DNA of 64,000 nt from Actibacterium mucosum KCTC 23349 (GTDB lineage: Bacteria > Pseudomonadota > Alphaproteobacteria > Rhodobacterales > Rhodobacteraceae), in assembly GCF_000647975.1 (NCBI RefSeq), contig NZ_JFKE01000004.1, positions 1-64,000 of the forward strand. Reading direction: 5' to 3'. Shown piece by piece: positions 1 to 10,171 of the stretch; the first letter of the stretch is position 1, and each line of letters begins with the position of its first letter. A program made the position numbers and the translations under genes. The notes below the pieces were generated by a model. The model saw only the letters and a program-made list of their open reading frames with translations. It did no database searches and was not told the origin of the DNA.

Positions 1-21
1 TTTTTTGAGTTTTCTGCAAAA

Positions 22-62
22 AAAGTCAAAAAAGATGGCAAGGCCCTGTAAAACAAGGCCCT
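22..62 (-). terminator. Probable intrinsic terminator of pgm
   Basis: On the minus strand just after pgm, two 10-base direct copies (CAGGGCCTTG, plus-strand positions 39-48 and 54-63) can fold on each other with G-U pairs into a stem of about 10 pairs. T-rich sequence follows (two T runs of 6-7). The fold is imperfect, so the terminator role is inferred from the stem-plus-T-run arrangement. Confidence 0.5.
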
Positions 63-88
63 GCAGCCAATTCGCAGTCTGTGCCCCG

Positions 89-1768
<1,680 letters not shown>

Positions 1769-2512
1769 TCAAGCGCTGGCCGGCTGTGACGCGCCCAAAA
1801 AGCCCAGATTTTCGAATGCGTGCATATTTTCAAAGCGGCAAAATTCAATTGCGCCCAGTTCGATCTCGGGCACAGCCTGCATCAAGAGCGCATTCACCTC
1901 GCTGCTGAGTGCGATGGTTGCCTCGGCCTCGGCCTGTGTCTGCCAGCGGATCGGATAAGACAGCGTAATATGAAAACGATAGGTCGCGTGGTCTGGTGCC
2001 CGGTAATTCAGGGCATCTGCCATGCGGTCACGGGCCGCGCGCAAAGCCGCATCTTGCGCCGCGGTTGCCCCTGCCACGGTCAACGAGTTGCCCCAAGCGA
2101 TTTGAACGGGCTGGATTCGAAACTGCTGCGGCAGGTCCAACGACTGCAAAGTGTGTTTGTACAGCGTTGTCACCGCATCGATCGGCATATCAGCGGGCAG
2201 ATGGTCCGGCCATTTGGGGGCTTCACGTTCTGGGTCATTGCGTCCCTGCATGACGGTCATATGCAGGCTGTTTTCCGGTAGAAACGCATAGGCACCTTGG
2301 GGCAACCCCCTGCGCAACCGCGCCTGCGCAGCGCAAAGTGCGTCGTGCGCTGGTCCTTTGGGGATGTGACACAGTGTTGTATTGCCGGCAAAGCGCATCA
2401 CCTGCCCGTCCGCCGCAAACTTTTGCCCAACCCACACAGGCGCGGCGCCGCTGTCCTTTTGCCCGGTCAAAAAGGCAATCTGTTCCTCGACCGGGATGAC
2501 GGGCTGGGTCAC
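1769..2512 (-). CDS. DUF1868 protein of the 2H phosphoesterase superfamily
   Basis: A 247-residue cytosolic protein with two His-x-Thr/Ser-type motifs, HMTV near residue 84 and HITL near residue 180, spaced as in 2H phosphoesterases and ligase-like proteins. The long insertion between them fits the DUF1868 branch. The physiological substrate is unknown; 2H enzymes generally act on 2',3'-cyclic or linear phosphoesters of nucleotides or RNA. Its start overlaps the stop of the upstream isomerase gene by 4 bases (ATGA), which indicates translational coupling. Family placement is fairly sure, function is not. Confidence 0.75.
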   Translation of the reverse strand: MTQPVIPVEEQIAFLTGQKDSGAAPVWVGQKFAADGQVMRFAGNTTLCHIPKGPAHDALCAAQARLRRGLPQGAYAFLPENSLHMTVMQGRNDPEREAPKWPDHLPADMPIDAVTTLYKHTLQSLDLPQQFRIQPVQIAWGNSLTVAGATAAQDAALRAARDRMADALNYRAPDHATYRFHITLSYPIRWQTQAEAEATIALSSEVNALLMQAVPEIELGAIEFCRFENMHAFENLGFLGASQPASA

Positions 2513-3324
2513 TGCCCCAACCCCTCGCGCGCGAGGTATTCCATAGACGCGGGAAGTCCCGCCTTGTCCCGCAATTCAAGGATCAGGCGCGGGTCAGCTC
2601 CAGTTGCCTTGATTGCCGCGAAAACCGCATGCCAGCGAATGGTACCCTGACCCAGCGCCCAGTGCCGGTCGGCATAGCCGTCGGCGTCTTGCAGATGCAC
2701 ATGGCCCAGCATTTCTCCCGCATGGCGAATGTAATAATCGACGGGCGGCGCGCCGGTGGAACCATGGGCGTAATGCGCATGACCGGTGTCGACGGACAGC
2801 TTTACCGCCACACTGTCAAAGCTTTCGGCAAGGATGCGTCGGTCGGCGGGGTTTATATCCTCGATATTCTCCAGCACCAGCGTTACACCCATATCTTCGG
2901 CCCGCTTCACAGCGGCGGCCAGCGTGTCATGGGTATTGCCGATCACCGAGGACCGGCCATTGGCGTAGTTGTCAATGTTGTTGTAATCCCACGTGGTATA
3001 AGGCGAATGCAGAACCATCGATGTCGCACCCAGCGCCTCGCAGACATCCAAACCCTGCGCCACACGGCGGCGCACAACGTCGCGGATTTCCGGATCGATT
3101 GAATGCAGGGTGAACCCCCAAAATGGGCCATGGATACCCAGCCGACCGGTGTACCCGTCCAACAGTTCTTTGTGCGCGGCGGCCAGATCGGCCCAGTCGC
3201 TCATCAACACTTTGGCGTCGACAAAGCTCTGCAATTCGAGGTCACGTTGTTTTTCGACGATCCAGTCGCGATAAATACGCAGATCTTCAAGCGCCAACGC
3301 AGCGCCAATGACGGGAACAGACAT
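2509..3324 (-). CDS. Sugar phosphate isomerase/epimerase (xylose isomerase-like TIM barrel)
   Basis: A 271-residue TIM-barrel protein. It carries the acidic and histidine ligands expected of the AP-endonuclease-2/xylose isomerase fold: LVLENIEDINP, SVDTGHAHYAHG and HVHLQDADGYADRHW. These suggest a divalent-metal isomerase or epimerase acting on a sugar or polyol; the substrate cannot be read. I chose the ATG at 3324 (MSVPVIGAAL...) because the 17 residues upstream look non-coding. It heads the run isomerase, DUF1868, pgm, 65 bases after egtD on the same strand, so read-through from the ergothioneine genes is possible. Confidence 0.8.
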   Translation of the reverse strand: MSVPVIGAALALEDLRIYRDWIVEKQRDLELQSFVDAKVLMSDWADLAAAHKELLDGYTGRLGIHGPFWGFTLHSIDPEIRDVVRRRVAQGLDVCEALGATSMVLHSPYTTWDYNNIDNYANGRSSVIGNTHDTLAAAVKRAEDMGVTLVLENIEDINPADRRILAESFDSVAVKLSVDTGHAHYAHGSTGAPPVDYYIRHAGEMLGHVHLQDADGYADRHWALGQGTIRWHAVFAAIKATGADPRLILELRDKAGLPASMEYLAREGLGQ

Positions 3325-3389
3325 GTCGGGACCTTTATGCTGCAATTCGCAGCCCTTATGGCCCCGACAGGTCACAACATTATGTCATG

Positions 3390-4328
3390 TTACACCGGGA
3401 TCAGAACCGACACCGAAAAGCGCGCCTGACGGTCGGTAATGAACTCGACCAATCGCCAACCGCCACGTGCAGCCATCGCTGCCAGACGGTCTTGCGTGTA
3501 TTTATGGCTGTTCTCTGTATGGATGCTTTCCCCCGCGGCAAAGCGAATGGCCTCGCCGCCCATCACCACGGTTTGTTCCAAGCGCGAAACAAGGTGCATC
3601 TCGATCCGAGAATGCGCCTGATTCCACCGGGCCTCGTGGGCAAAAGCGGTCAGGTCAAAATCGGCCCCGCATTCCGCATTCAAACGGCGCAGGACGTTCA
3701 GGTTGAACGCCGCGGTCACACCTTGCGCATCGTCATACGCGGCAATCAGCTCGCCTGTATCCTTGACCAAATCGGCGCCCAGAATGAATGCCCGAACACC
3801 CGGCATCATGCGGACGCGCGACAACAGCTCTACCGCGCCCTCGGCCTCAAGGTTGCCAATGGTTGAGCCGGGAAAGAACACCGCCTTGGGCATGTCGGCA
3901 TACTGCGCCGGCAAGGCCATCGCCCCCATGAAATCGGCCACCACCGGCACCACGTCCAGATCGGGATAGTCGCGCACCAGATCGCGCGCCACACCGCCCA
4001 GGAACTCGGCCGAGATGTCGGACGGCAGATAGGCCGCGATATGGTCAAAATCATCCAAAAGGATGCGCGTTTTCACGCTGGCCCCGCTGCCCAGCTCAAA
4101 CAAGGCCCCGTCTTGTGGAACATATTTCGCCAGAGCCCCCACATGTTCGCGCAAAATCGCGGTCTCGGTGCGGGTGGGGTAATATTCGGGCAGTTGCGTG
4201 ATCTCTTCGAAAAGCTCGCTGCCGCGATGGTCATAGAACCATTTGCTGTCCAGCCGTTTTTGCGGCAGCCCCAGCCCCTGCAGGGCCGATTGCAGCAACT
4301 CGTCATTATCGACAACACTTTTGTCCAT
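3390..4328 (-). CDS. egtD: L-histidine N-alpha-methyltransferase EgtD
   Basis: Trimethylates histidine to hercynine with three S-adenosylmethionines, the first step of ergothioneine synthesis in the cytosol. The 312-residue length is typical. The N-terminal segment LDSKWFYDHRGSELFEEIT and the SAM loop LFELGSGASVKTRILLD are characteristic, as is the later MGGEAIRFAAGESIHTENS segment. It begins 6 bases after the stop of egtB on the same strand, so the two genes are clearly co-transcribed. No egtE or egtC lies beside them. Confidence 0.94.
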   Translation of the reverse strand: MDKSVVDNDELLQSALQGLGLPQKRLDSKWFYDHRGSELFEEITQLPEYYPTRTETAILREHVGALAKYVPQDGALFELGSGASVKTRILLDDFDHIAAYLPSDISAEFLGGVARDLVRDYPDLDVVPVVADFMGAMALPAQYADMPKAVFFPGSTIGNLEAEGAVELLSRVRMMPGVRAFILGADLVKDTGELIAAYDDAQGVTAAFNLNVLRRLNAECGADFDLTAFAHEARWNQAHSRIEMHLVSRLEQTVVMGGEAIRFAAGESIHTENSHKYTQDRLAAMAARGGWRLVEFITDRQARFSVSVLIPV

Positions 4329-4334
4329 AAGAAA

Positions 4335-5588
4335 TTATCCGTCCTTGGCCAGCCGCAGACCAAGCATCTGCCAGCGCTGGTGGGGGTAAAAGAAAGTGCG
4401 ATAGGAATGGCGCATCTGCGCCTTGGGCGTGGCGCACGAGCCGCCGCGCAGGACAAACTGGTTCACCATGAACTTGCCATTATATTCGCCAATGGCCCCC
4501 TGGGGCGGCTGGAAGCCGGGATAGGGCAAAAAGGCGCTGCCGGTCCATTCCCAAACATCACCCCAGACACCGGTGCCGGGCAGCGGGCGCAAATTGGCGT
4601 TGTCCAGAAAGTTGCCCTCGATCGGGGTGGCGGCGTGGGCGGTTTCCCACTCGGCCTCGGTCGGCAGGCGCGCGCCGGCCCAGCGGGCAAAAGCCTCGGC
4701 CTCGTAATAGCTGACATGCACCACCGGCGCGTCCAGGTTCACCGGCTGCGCACCGCGCAGGGTGAAGGTCCACCATTCGCCGTCCTGCTGCCACCAGTAA
4801 AGCGGATGCTGCCAATCCTCGGCCCGCGCGCGCGCGATGCCGTCCATCAGCCACAGCGGATCGTTGCCATAACCGCCATCGTCCATAAACGCGATCCATT
4901 CGCGGTTGGTGACGGGCCGGTTGGCCATCTGGAACGGTGCCACATAGGTCTTGTGGCGTGGCTGCTCGCAATCATAGGCGAACCCATCTCCGGAATAACC
5001 AATCTCGACCAGCCCACCATCATGCCTGTTGAACGCCAAGTCCGGGGCCGCCGTCACCGGCATCGGCTCGGGGTCGCGATAGGCGGGCATCAACGAGTTG
5101 TAGGACAGCGCGTGCAGCAGGTCGGTGACCAACAGTTCCTGATGCTGCATCTCGTGATGGCAGCCCAGCTCAACCAGCGTCGCGATCTCGTCCAGATCCT
5201 CGCGGTTCGATACCAGCAGCGTGGCAATCGCATCCTCGACATGGGCGCGATAGGCGGCGACATCGGCCACGGTGGGCCGCGAGATCATGCCCCGCTTGTC
5301 GCGCGCGTGCCGGGGGCCGGCCTGCACATAGTAAGAGTTGAACAGAAACGCAAAACGGTCGTCGGGCGAGGCATAATTCGCAACCCGAGGCCGCAAAATG
5401 AATTCTTCGAAGAACCACGTCGTATGCGCCAGATGCCATTTTACCGGGCTGGCATCGGTCATGGATTGCAGAACCATGTCCTCGGGGTTCAGCGGCTCGA
5501 CCAGCTTGGCCGTCCGCCCTCGAACGTCGGCAAAAAGCGCCGCAGTTTCGCCGACACTTAGATCGGAATGAAGCGCTGCGTCGCTCAT
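4335..5588 (-). CDS. egtB: Ergothioneine biosynthesis sulfoxide synthase EgtB
   Basis: Non-haem iron enzyme that joins hercynine to a thiol (gamma-glutamylcysteine or cysteine) with O2 to give the sulfoxide intermediate of ergothioneine. The 417-residue protein has an N-terminal DinB-like four-helix domain with the metal-binding GCHHEMQHQELL signature near residues 142-153. A formylglycine-generating/C-type-lectin-like domain follows (AGARLPTEAEWETA, VWEWTGSAFLPY, FVLRGGSCATP). It overlaps the upstream DUF427 gene by 4 bases and is followed after 6 bases by egtD. Confidence 0.94.
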   Translation of the reverse strand: MSDAALHSDLSVGETAALFADVRGRTAKLVEPLNPEDMVLQSMTDASPVKWHLAHTTWFFEEFILRPRVANYASPDDRFAFLFNSYYVQAGPRHARDKRGMISRPTVADVAAYRAHVEDAIATLLVSNREDLDEIATLVELGCHHEMQHQELLVTDLLHALSYNSLMPAYRDPEPMPVTAAPDLAFNRHDGGLVEIGYSGDGFAYDCEQPRHKTYVAPFQMANRPVTNREWIAFMDDGGYGNDPLWLMDGIARARAEDWQHPLYWWQQDGEWWTFTLRGAQPVNLDAPVVHVSYYEAEAFARWAGARLPTEAEWETAHAATPIEGNFLDNANLRPLPGTGVWGDVWEWTGSAFLPYPGFQPPQGAIGEYNGKFMVNQFVLRGGSCATPKAQMRHSYRTFFYPHQRWQMLGLRLAKDG

Positions 5589-5998
5589 ACTGGGGCCTCT
5601 TCAACGGTGACCTTGGTGGTATAGAACGACACGCGGCCATTGATCTCGGCGGCGAAATCCAGCGGGCTTTGATAGAACCAGGCGATGTCTTCCTCGATCA
5701 CGTCGCCCTGCGCATCAGTGAGTGAAAGATATTCCGCGTCACCTTTCAGTGGGCAATGCGAGCTGGACTCGGAAGGCGCATACCGATCCACCAACGCGTC
5801 GCGCGGCAGGTACAGCGCCGGATCATAGACGTCGTTGCCGATTTCCTGCAGGCGCAGCGCCTCGGTTGTCTCGGCGATCACAGCGCCCTGATACAGCACG
5901 CGCACGCGTTTTTGCACCGGCTTCAACCGCATGAAGTGGGCCGCGTTGGCGGGGTTGTGGATTGTGTGTTTCAGCAGGTTTTCAGTCAGCTGCGCCAT
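5585..5998 (-). CDS. DUF427 domain protein, first gene of the ergothioneine module
   Basis: A 137-residue cytosolic protein of the DUF427 family. Typical motifs are VRVLYQGAVIAETTEAL, YLPRDALVD, CPLKGDAEYLSL and IAWFYQSP. The family's biochemical role is not established. I chose the ATG at 5998 because the domain begins there and the upstream extension is compositionally non-coding. The gene ends in a 4-base overlap with egtB, so it is translationally coupled to ergothioneine synthesis. That position suggests, without proof, a role in the pathway or in handling its product. Confidence 0.85.
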   Translation of the reverse strand: MAQLTENLLKHTIHNPANAAHFMRLKPVQKRVRVLYQGAVIAETTEALRLQEIGNDVYDPALYLPRDALVDRYAPSESSSHCPLKGDAEYLSLTDAQGDVIEEDIAWFYQSPLDFAAEINGRVSFYTTKVTVEEAPV

Positions 5999-6314
5999 GA
6001 AAGCTCTCCCTGTGGCGGGCACATGAATCGCAGAGTCATGCCGCCAGATTTCCCGTCGATAAGAACATGGGCGCGCTTCACTTGCGCCCAACATGTTCGT
6101 GAATTGTTTCCTAAGGTAGGAAAGGGGGTGGTTCACAACAACAGCAGGAATTGCATCATGCTGGTGCAAAAACGAACCATGCTGACATGATGGTGACGCA
6201 TCATAGCTGTCACAAAAATTAATCATTTGGTTCATAAATTCTATGCGTCGCGCTGCGACGTTGACGCCCACTTGCGGGCGCCTTGGGGGCGCCCTTCATG
6301 CATTGGAGCGAACT
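5999..6314. promoter_or_regulatory. Divergent regulatory region between the DUF427-egtB-egtD genes and ugpB
   Basis: This 316-base region contains no convincing gene. It must hold promoters for both directions. Visible elements are an inverted repeat, ATGATG-N6-CATCAT (6187-6204), AT-rich sequence at 6210-6240, and a strong 7-pair hairpin GGGCGCC-TTGGG-GGCGCCC (6276-6294) whose 3' end is 20 bases before the ugpB start codon. The hairpin would lie in the ugpB 5' untranslated RNA. Confidence 0.6.
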
Positions 6315-7610
6315 ATGAACACTCTGCTGAAAGCTGCCGCGCTGTCGCTGGCCGCTGCCCCGGCTTTTGCCGAAACCGAGATCACCTGGTGGCACGCTAT
6401 GGGCGGCCAGTTGGGCGAAACCGTCAACCAGATCGCCGCTGACTTCAACGCCAGCCAGAGCGACTACAAAATCACGCCGGTTTACAAGGGCTCGTACGAA
6501 GAGACCCTGACCGCCGGTATCGCTGCCTTCCGCGCTGGTGAGCAGCCCAACATCATGCAGGTGTTCGACGCTGGTGCCGCAACCGTGATCGGTGCAAAAG
6601 GCGCAACTGTTCCGGTTGCTGACCTGCTGGCCGACAACGGTGTTGACTTCGACATCAACGACTACATCGCCGGTGTGCGTTACTTCTACGCAGACGCCGA
6701 CGGCAAAATGATCGGCATGCCGTTCAACTCGTCGACCCCGATCATGTACTACAACGCTGACGCTCTGGAAGCTGCTGGCGTTTCGGCTCCCAAAACCTGG
6801 GAAGAGTTCGCCGACGTGACCGCCCCTGCCCTGAAAGAGGCCGGCTATATCCCGCTGTCGCAGTCGCACCTGCCCTGGATCTTCACCGAGAACTTCTTCT
6901 CGCGTCACAACCTGCAGTTCGCTTCGAACAACAACGGTTACGACGGTGTTGACACCAAGATCCTGATCGACAACCCGGCCATCAAAGCCCACTTCACCGC
7001 TCTGACCGAGTGGCAGGAAGCTGGCCTGTTTGAATGGTACGGCACCGGCTGGGGCGACAACGCCAAGCCGTTCGAAGAAGGCAAAGTTGCCATGTGGCTG
7101 GGTTCGTCGGGTTCGTTTGGCGGCCTGCTGAAAAAAGACCTGGGCTTTGAATTCTCGGCCACCATGTTGCCCTATTGGGAAGCTGTAACCGCCGAGCCGA
7201 CCCAGACCTTCATCGGTGGCGCAGCCCTGTTCGCAATGGCTGGCAAGTCGGCTGAAGAAAACAAAGCCACGGCCGAGTTCTTCCGCTTCCTGACCGCCTC
7301 GGACACCCAGTACTTCTGGCACCAGGCAACCGGCTATGTGCCGATCACCGAGGCCGCTTACGAAGTTGCCAAGGCTGACGGCCACTATGACCGCTTCCCG
7401 GCTGCCGAAGTTGGCATCCAGCAGCTGTCGCTGGCCGCTGGTGACTACACCAAAGGCTACCGCATGGGCTTCTACGTTCAGATCCGTGACGTGATGAACC
7501 GTGAATACGGCCGCATCCTGACCGGTGAAACCGACGTGGATACTGCGTTCAAAACCATCGAAGAAGAAGCCAACAAGCTGCTTGAGCGTTTCGCCAAGAC
7601 CCAAGGCTAA
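6315..7610 (+). CDS. ugpB: Glycerol-3-phosphate-type ABC transporter substrate-binding protein, copy 1
   Basis: Periplasmic binding protein of the Ugp importer, 431 residues. A signal peptide ends at about residue 18 (AAAPAFA, then ETEITWWHAMGG). The body has strong UgpB landmarks: PVYKGSYEETLTAGIAAFRA, PFNSSTPIMYYN, NNNGYDG and WHQATGYVPITEAAYE. These match the E. coli glycerol-3-phosphate binder closely, so sn-glycerol-3-phosphate or a glycerophosphodiester is the likely ligand. The ATG at 6315 has GGAG 7 bases upstream. Codon choice is rich in GCT, GTT and CTG compared with neighbours, suggesting high expression. A hairpin follows the stop and separates it from its paralogue. Confidence 0.9.
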   Translation: MNTLLKAAALSLAAAPAFAETEITWWHAMGGQLGETVNQIAADFNASQSDYKITPVYKGSYEETLTAGIAAFRAGEQPNIMQVFDAGAATVIGAKGATVPVADLLADNGVDFDINDYIAGVRYFYADADGKMIGMPFNSSTPIMYYNADALEAAGVSAPKTWEEFADVTAPALKEAGYIPLSQSHLPWIFTENFFSRHNLQFASNNNGYDGVDTKILIDNPAIKAHFTALTEWQEAGLFEWYGTGWGDNAKPFEEGKVAMWLGSSGSFGGLLKKDLGFEFSATMLPYWEAVTAEPTQTFIGGAALFAMAGKSAEENKATAEFFRFLTASDTQYFWHQATGYVPITEAAYEVAKADGHYDRFPAAEVGIQQLSLAAGDYTKGYRMGFYVQIRDVMNREYGRILTGETDVDTAFKTIEEEANKLLERFAKTQG

Positions 7611-7626
7611 CTTTCGAATGCAAAAA

Positions 7627-7658
7627 AGAGGGGCGGCTGCAGCATGCAGCCGTCCTTT
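7627..7658 (+). terminator. Stem-loop after ugpB copy 1
   Basis: An 8-pair perfect stem CGGCTGCA-GCA-TGCAGCCG (7634-7652), extendable through G-rich and CCTTT flanks to about 14 pairs, begins 17-24 bases after the stop. It has only a short T tract. Such a stem could end most transcripts or protect the 3' end of the ugpB message, giving more binding protein than permease. That is the usual stoichiometry for ABC importers. Confidence 0.6.
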
Positions 7659-7915
7659 GCCATTTGAGTTTCTCCAATAGTTTCAGGGCGATGGAAGATC
7701 TATGAAAAATCTTTCACCAATTGGTCAAAAAATGTCGCAAACCTGTCATTCGGCATCCGTAGTTGCTCGCGGGTCCACGTCTGGCAGGTTCGGGCATGTC
7801 GCTTTTTGGCACGTCCGCACATGCTGCGATTTGGGCAATTTTCTCCCAACCGCCGGGCATGGAACCCTGTGCGCCGGCAATCTGCCCCTTGGGGCACCAA
7901 ACTATTGAGACTGCT
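7659..7915 (+). promoter_or_regulatory. Leader/promoter region of the second ugpB
   Basis: No gene is visible in the 305 bases between the two ugpB copies apart from the stem-loop. A Pho-box-like pair, ATGTCGC-AAAC-CTGTCAT (7732-7749), matches 11 of 14 conserved positions of the CTGTCAT-N4-CTGTCAT consensus. A short hairpin TGCCCC-TT-GGGGCA (7883-7896) ends 19 bases before the start codon, in the same relative place as the hairpin before ugpB copy 1. The Pho reading is tentative. Confidence 0.4.
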
Positions 7916-9214
7916 ATGAAACTTCTCCCAATTGTCGCAACCCTCTCGGCGACACTTCTTTCAACTTCGGTTGTTGCAGAAACCCAAATCACCTGGTGGC
8001 ACGCTATGGGCGGCCAACTGGGCGAAACGGTCAACCAGATTGCGCAGGACTTCAACGCCAGCCAGGACGACTATACGTTGATCCCGGTTTACAAAGGTTC
8101 GTACGAAGAGACCCTGACCTCGGGCATCGCCGCGTTCCGCGCGGGTGAACAGCCCAATATCATGCAGGTTTACGACGCAGGCGCTGCCATGATGATCGCT
8201 TCGGGTGGCGCGGTGCTGCCGGTGGCGGATCTGTTCGCGCAGAACGGCGAAGAAATCAATGTCGAGGACTATATCCCCGGCGTGCGTTACTTCTATGCCG
8301 ACAGCAACGCCAAGATGATCGGCATGCCCTTCAACTCGTCGACCCCGATCATGTATTTCAACAAGGACGCGCTGGACGCTGCCGAGGTTGAAGCACCAAA
8401 AACATGGGAAGAATTCCAGAACGTCACGGCCCCTGCCCTGAAAGACGCCGGTTATGTGCCGCTCAGCCAGTCGGCCCTGCCCTGGATCTTCACCGAAAAC
8501 TTCATGTCGCGCCACAACCTGCCCTTTGCGACCAACAACAACGGCTATGACGGGTTCGACACCAAGATCCTGATCAACAATGACGCCCTGAAAGGCCATT
8601 TCAAAGCCGTTGCACAGTGGTACGAGGACGGCCATTTCGGTTGGTATGGCACCGGCTGGTCCGACAACGCGCGGCCCTTCGAAGAAGGTAAGGTCGCCAT
8701 GTGGCTGGGCTCGTCGGGATCGTTTGGCGGCCTGCTGCAGAAGGTAGACTTCCCATTCTCGGCCACCATGCTGCCCTACTGGGAAGGTGTGACCAAGGAA
8801 CCGACTCAAACCTTCATCGGCGGTGCGGCCCTGTTCGCCATGTCTGGCCATTCGGCCGAAGAAGATCAGGCGACCGCTGCTTTCTTCCGCTACCTGACAT
8901 CGCCCGAGGTTCAGTATTTCTGGCACAAGGCCACCGGCTATGTCCCGATCACCGAAGCCGCATACGAGCTGGCGCAGAAAGACGGCCATTACGAGCGCTT
9001 CCCCGCGGCCGAAGTTGGCGTTCAGCAACTGTCGCTGCCGGGCAGTGACAACACCAAAGGGTACCGTCTGGGCTTTTACGTTCAGATCCGCGACGTGATG
9101 AACCGCGAGTTCAGCCGCATCCTGACCGGCGAAACCGACGTGGACAGCGCCTTTGAGGCCATCGAAACAGAAGCAAACCAGCTGATGGCGCGCTTCGCCA
9201 AAACCCAGGGCTGA
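7916..9214 (+). CDS. ugpB: Glycerol-3-phosphate-type ABC transporter substrate-binding protein, copy 2
   Basis: A 432-residue periplasmic paralogue of the preceding gene, collinear and very similar along its length. The signal peptide is MKLLPIVATLSATLLSTSVVA, followed by ETQITWWHAMGG. All UgpB landmarks are kept, including PVYKGSYEETLTSGIAAFRA, PFNSSTPIMYFN and ATGYVPITEAAYE. I took the ATG at 7916 because it gives a clean signal peptide; the extra 51 residues upstream do not look like protein. It is the copy directly attached to ugpA, 64 bases downstream. The two copies could differ in ligand range or expression. Confidence 0.9.
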   Translation: MKLLPIVATLSATLLSTSVVAETQITWWHAMGGQLGETVNQIAQDFNASQDDYTLIPVYKGSYEETLTSGIAAFRAGEQPNIMQVYDAGAAMMIASGGAVLPVADLFAQNGEEINVEDYIPGVRYFYADSNAKMIGMPFNSSTPIMYFNKDALDAAEVEAPKTWEEFQNVTAPALKDAGYVPLSQSALPWIFTENFMSRHNLPFATNNNGYDGFDTKILINNDALKGHFKAVAQWYEDGHFGWYGTGWSDNARPFEEGKVAMWLGSSGSFGGLLQKVDFPFSATMLPYWEGVTKEPTQTFIGGAALFAMSGHSAEEDQATAAFFRYLTSPEVQYFWHKATGYVPITEAAYELAQKDGHYERFPAAEVGVQQLSLPGSDNTKGYRLGFYVQIRDVMNREFSRILTGETDVDSAFEAIETEANQLMARFAKTQG

Positions 9215-9278
9215 TCCTGGCACATAATCCGGGTGACCGTTGCACGACGGTCACCCACACGAAACGAGGAAACCCTTT

Positions 9279-10160
9279 ATGAAACGCGCGGGCTTTTCCA
9301 ACCCCTGGCTACCGGTGGCATTGTTGCTGCCGCAATTGTCGATCATTGCCATCTTCTTTTATTGGCCGGCGGGTTGGGCCATCCATTCATCCTTCTTCTT
9401 GCAAGACCCGTTCGGGTTCGGGTCATCCTTTGTGGGCCTGGACAATTACACCGACCTCTTTGGCGCGGTGGAATACCGCAAGGTGGCGGGCTTTACCGTG
9501 ATCTTCACCCTGCTGGTCACTTTCCTGTCGCTGGCCATTGCGCTGCTTCTGGCGGTCAAGGCCGACAAGGTGATCCGTGGCGCGCGCAGCTATCGCACGC
9601 TTCTGATGTGGGTTTATGCCATCGCGCCGCCGGTGGCGGGATTTCTGGGCATCATGTTCTTTCAGCAGGGCAACGGCCCAATCACCCAGTTCTTCGGGTT
9701 CTTCGGGTGGGAGTTCATGCTGGGCGTGAACTATACCGACACCGCCACCGCGATGGTCATCGTTTCGGTCTGGAAACAGATCCCGGTGAACTTCATCTTC
9801 TTCCTGTCGGGGCTGCAATCGATCCCGAAATCGGTGCAAGAAGCCGCCGTGATCGACAACAATTCCGGCACCTCGCGGTTCTGGGACATCACGTTCCCCT
9901 TGCTGGCGCCCACGGCGTTTTTCCTGCTGATCATCAATATCACCTATGCGCTGTTCGACACGTTCGGCGTCGTGGACACCTTGGTAAAGGGCGAGCCCGG
10001 CAACAACCCGCTGACACTGGTCTACAAGGTCTATGTGGACGGGTTCCGCGGCAATGACCTTGGCGGCAGCTCGGCCCAATCGGTGATCCTGATGGTGCTG
10101 GTGCTGATCCTGACTGTCTTTCAATTCCGGCTGATCGAACGCCGGATCCATTATACTTAA
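9279..10160 (+). CDS. ugpA: Sugar/glycerol-3-phosphate ABC transporter permease UgpA
   Basis: Inner-membrane permease of the Ugp importer, 293 residues with about six membrane segments starting at LLLPQLSIIAIFFYWPAGW. The ATP-binding-protein contact loop EAAVIDNNSGTSRFWDITFPLL is the classic EAA motif of MalF/UgpA-type permeases. The start at 9279 is preceded by GAGGAAA. It lies between ugpB copy 2 and ugpE (11-base gap), forming one transcription unit. Confidence 0.92.
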   Translation: MKRAGFSNPWLPVALLLPQLSIIAIFFYWPAGWAIHSSFFLQDPFGFGSSFVGLDNYTDLFGAVEYRKVAGFTVIFTLLVTFLSLAIALLLAVKADKVIRGARSYRTLLMWVYAIAPPVAGFLGIMFFQQGNGPITQFFGFFGWEFMLGVNYTDTATAMVIVSVWKQIPVNFIFFLSGLQSIPKSVQEAAVIDNNSGTSRFWDITFPLLAPTAFFLLIINITYALFDTFGVVDTLVKGEPGNNPLTLVYKVYVDGFRGNDLGGSSAQSVILMVLVLILTVFQFRLIERRIHYT

Positions 10161-10171
10161 GGAGGCGCAAC

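Noticed and set aside
6182-6224. Pho box before the first ugpB
   Set aside because: CTGACAT and CTGTCAC occur but the second half of each pair matches poorly (about 9 of 14) and the spacing is irregular.
7961-9223. Similar minus-strand frames opposite both ugpB copies (6219-7604 and 7961-9223)
   Set aside because: The similarity between them simply mirrors the paralogous ugpB genes on the other strand.
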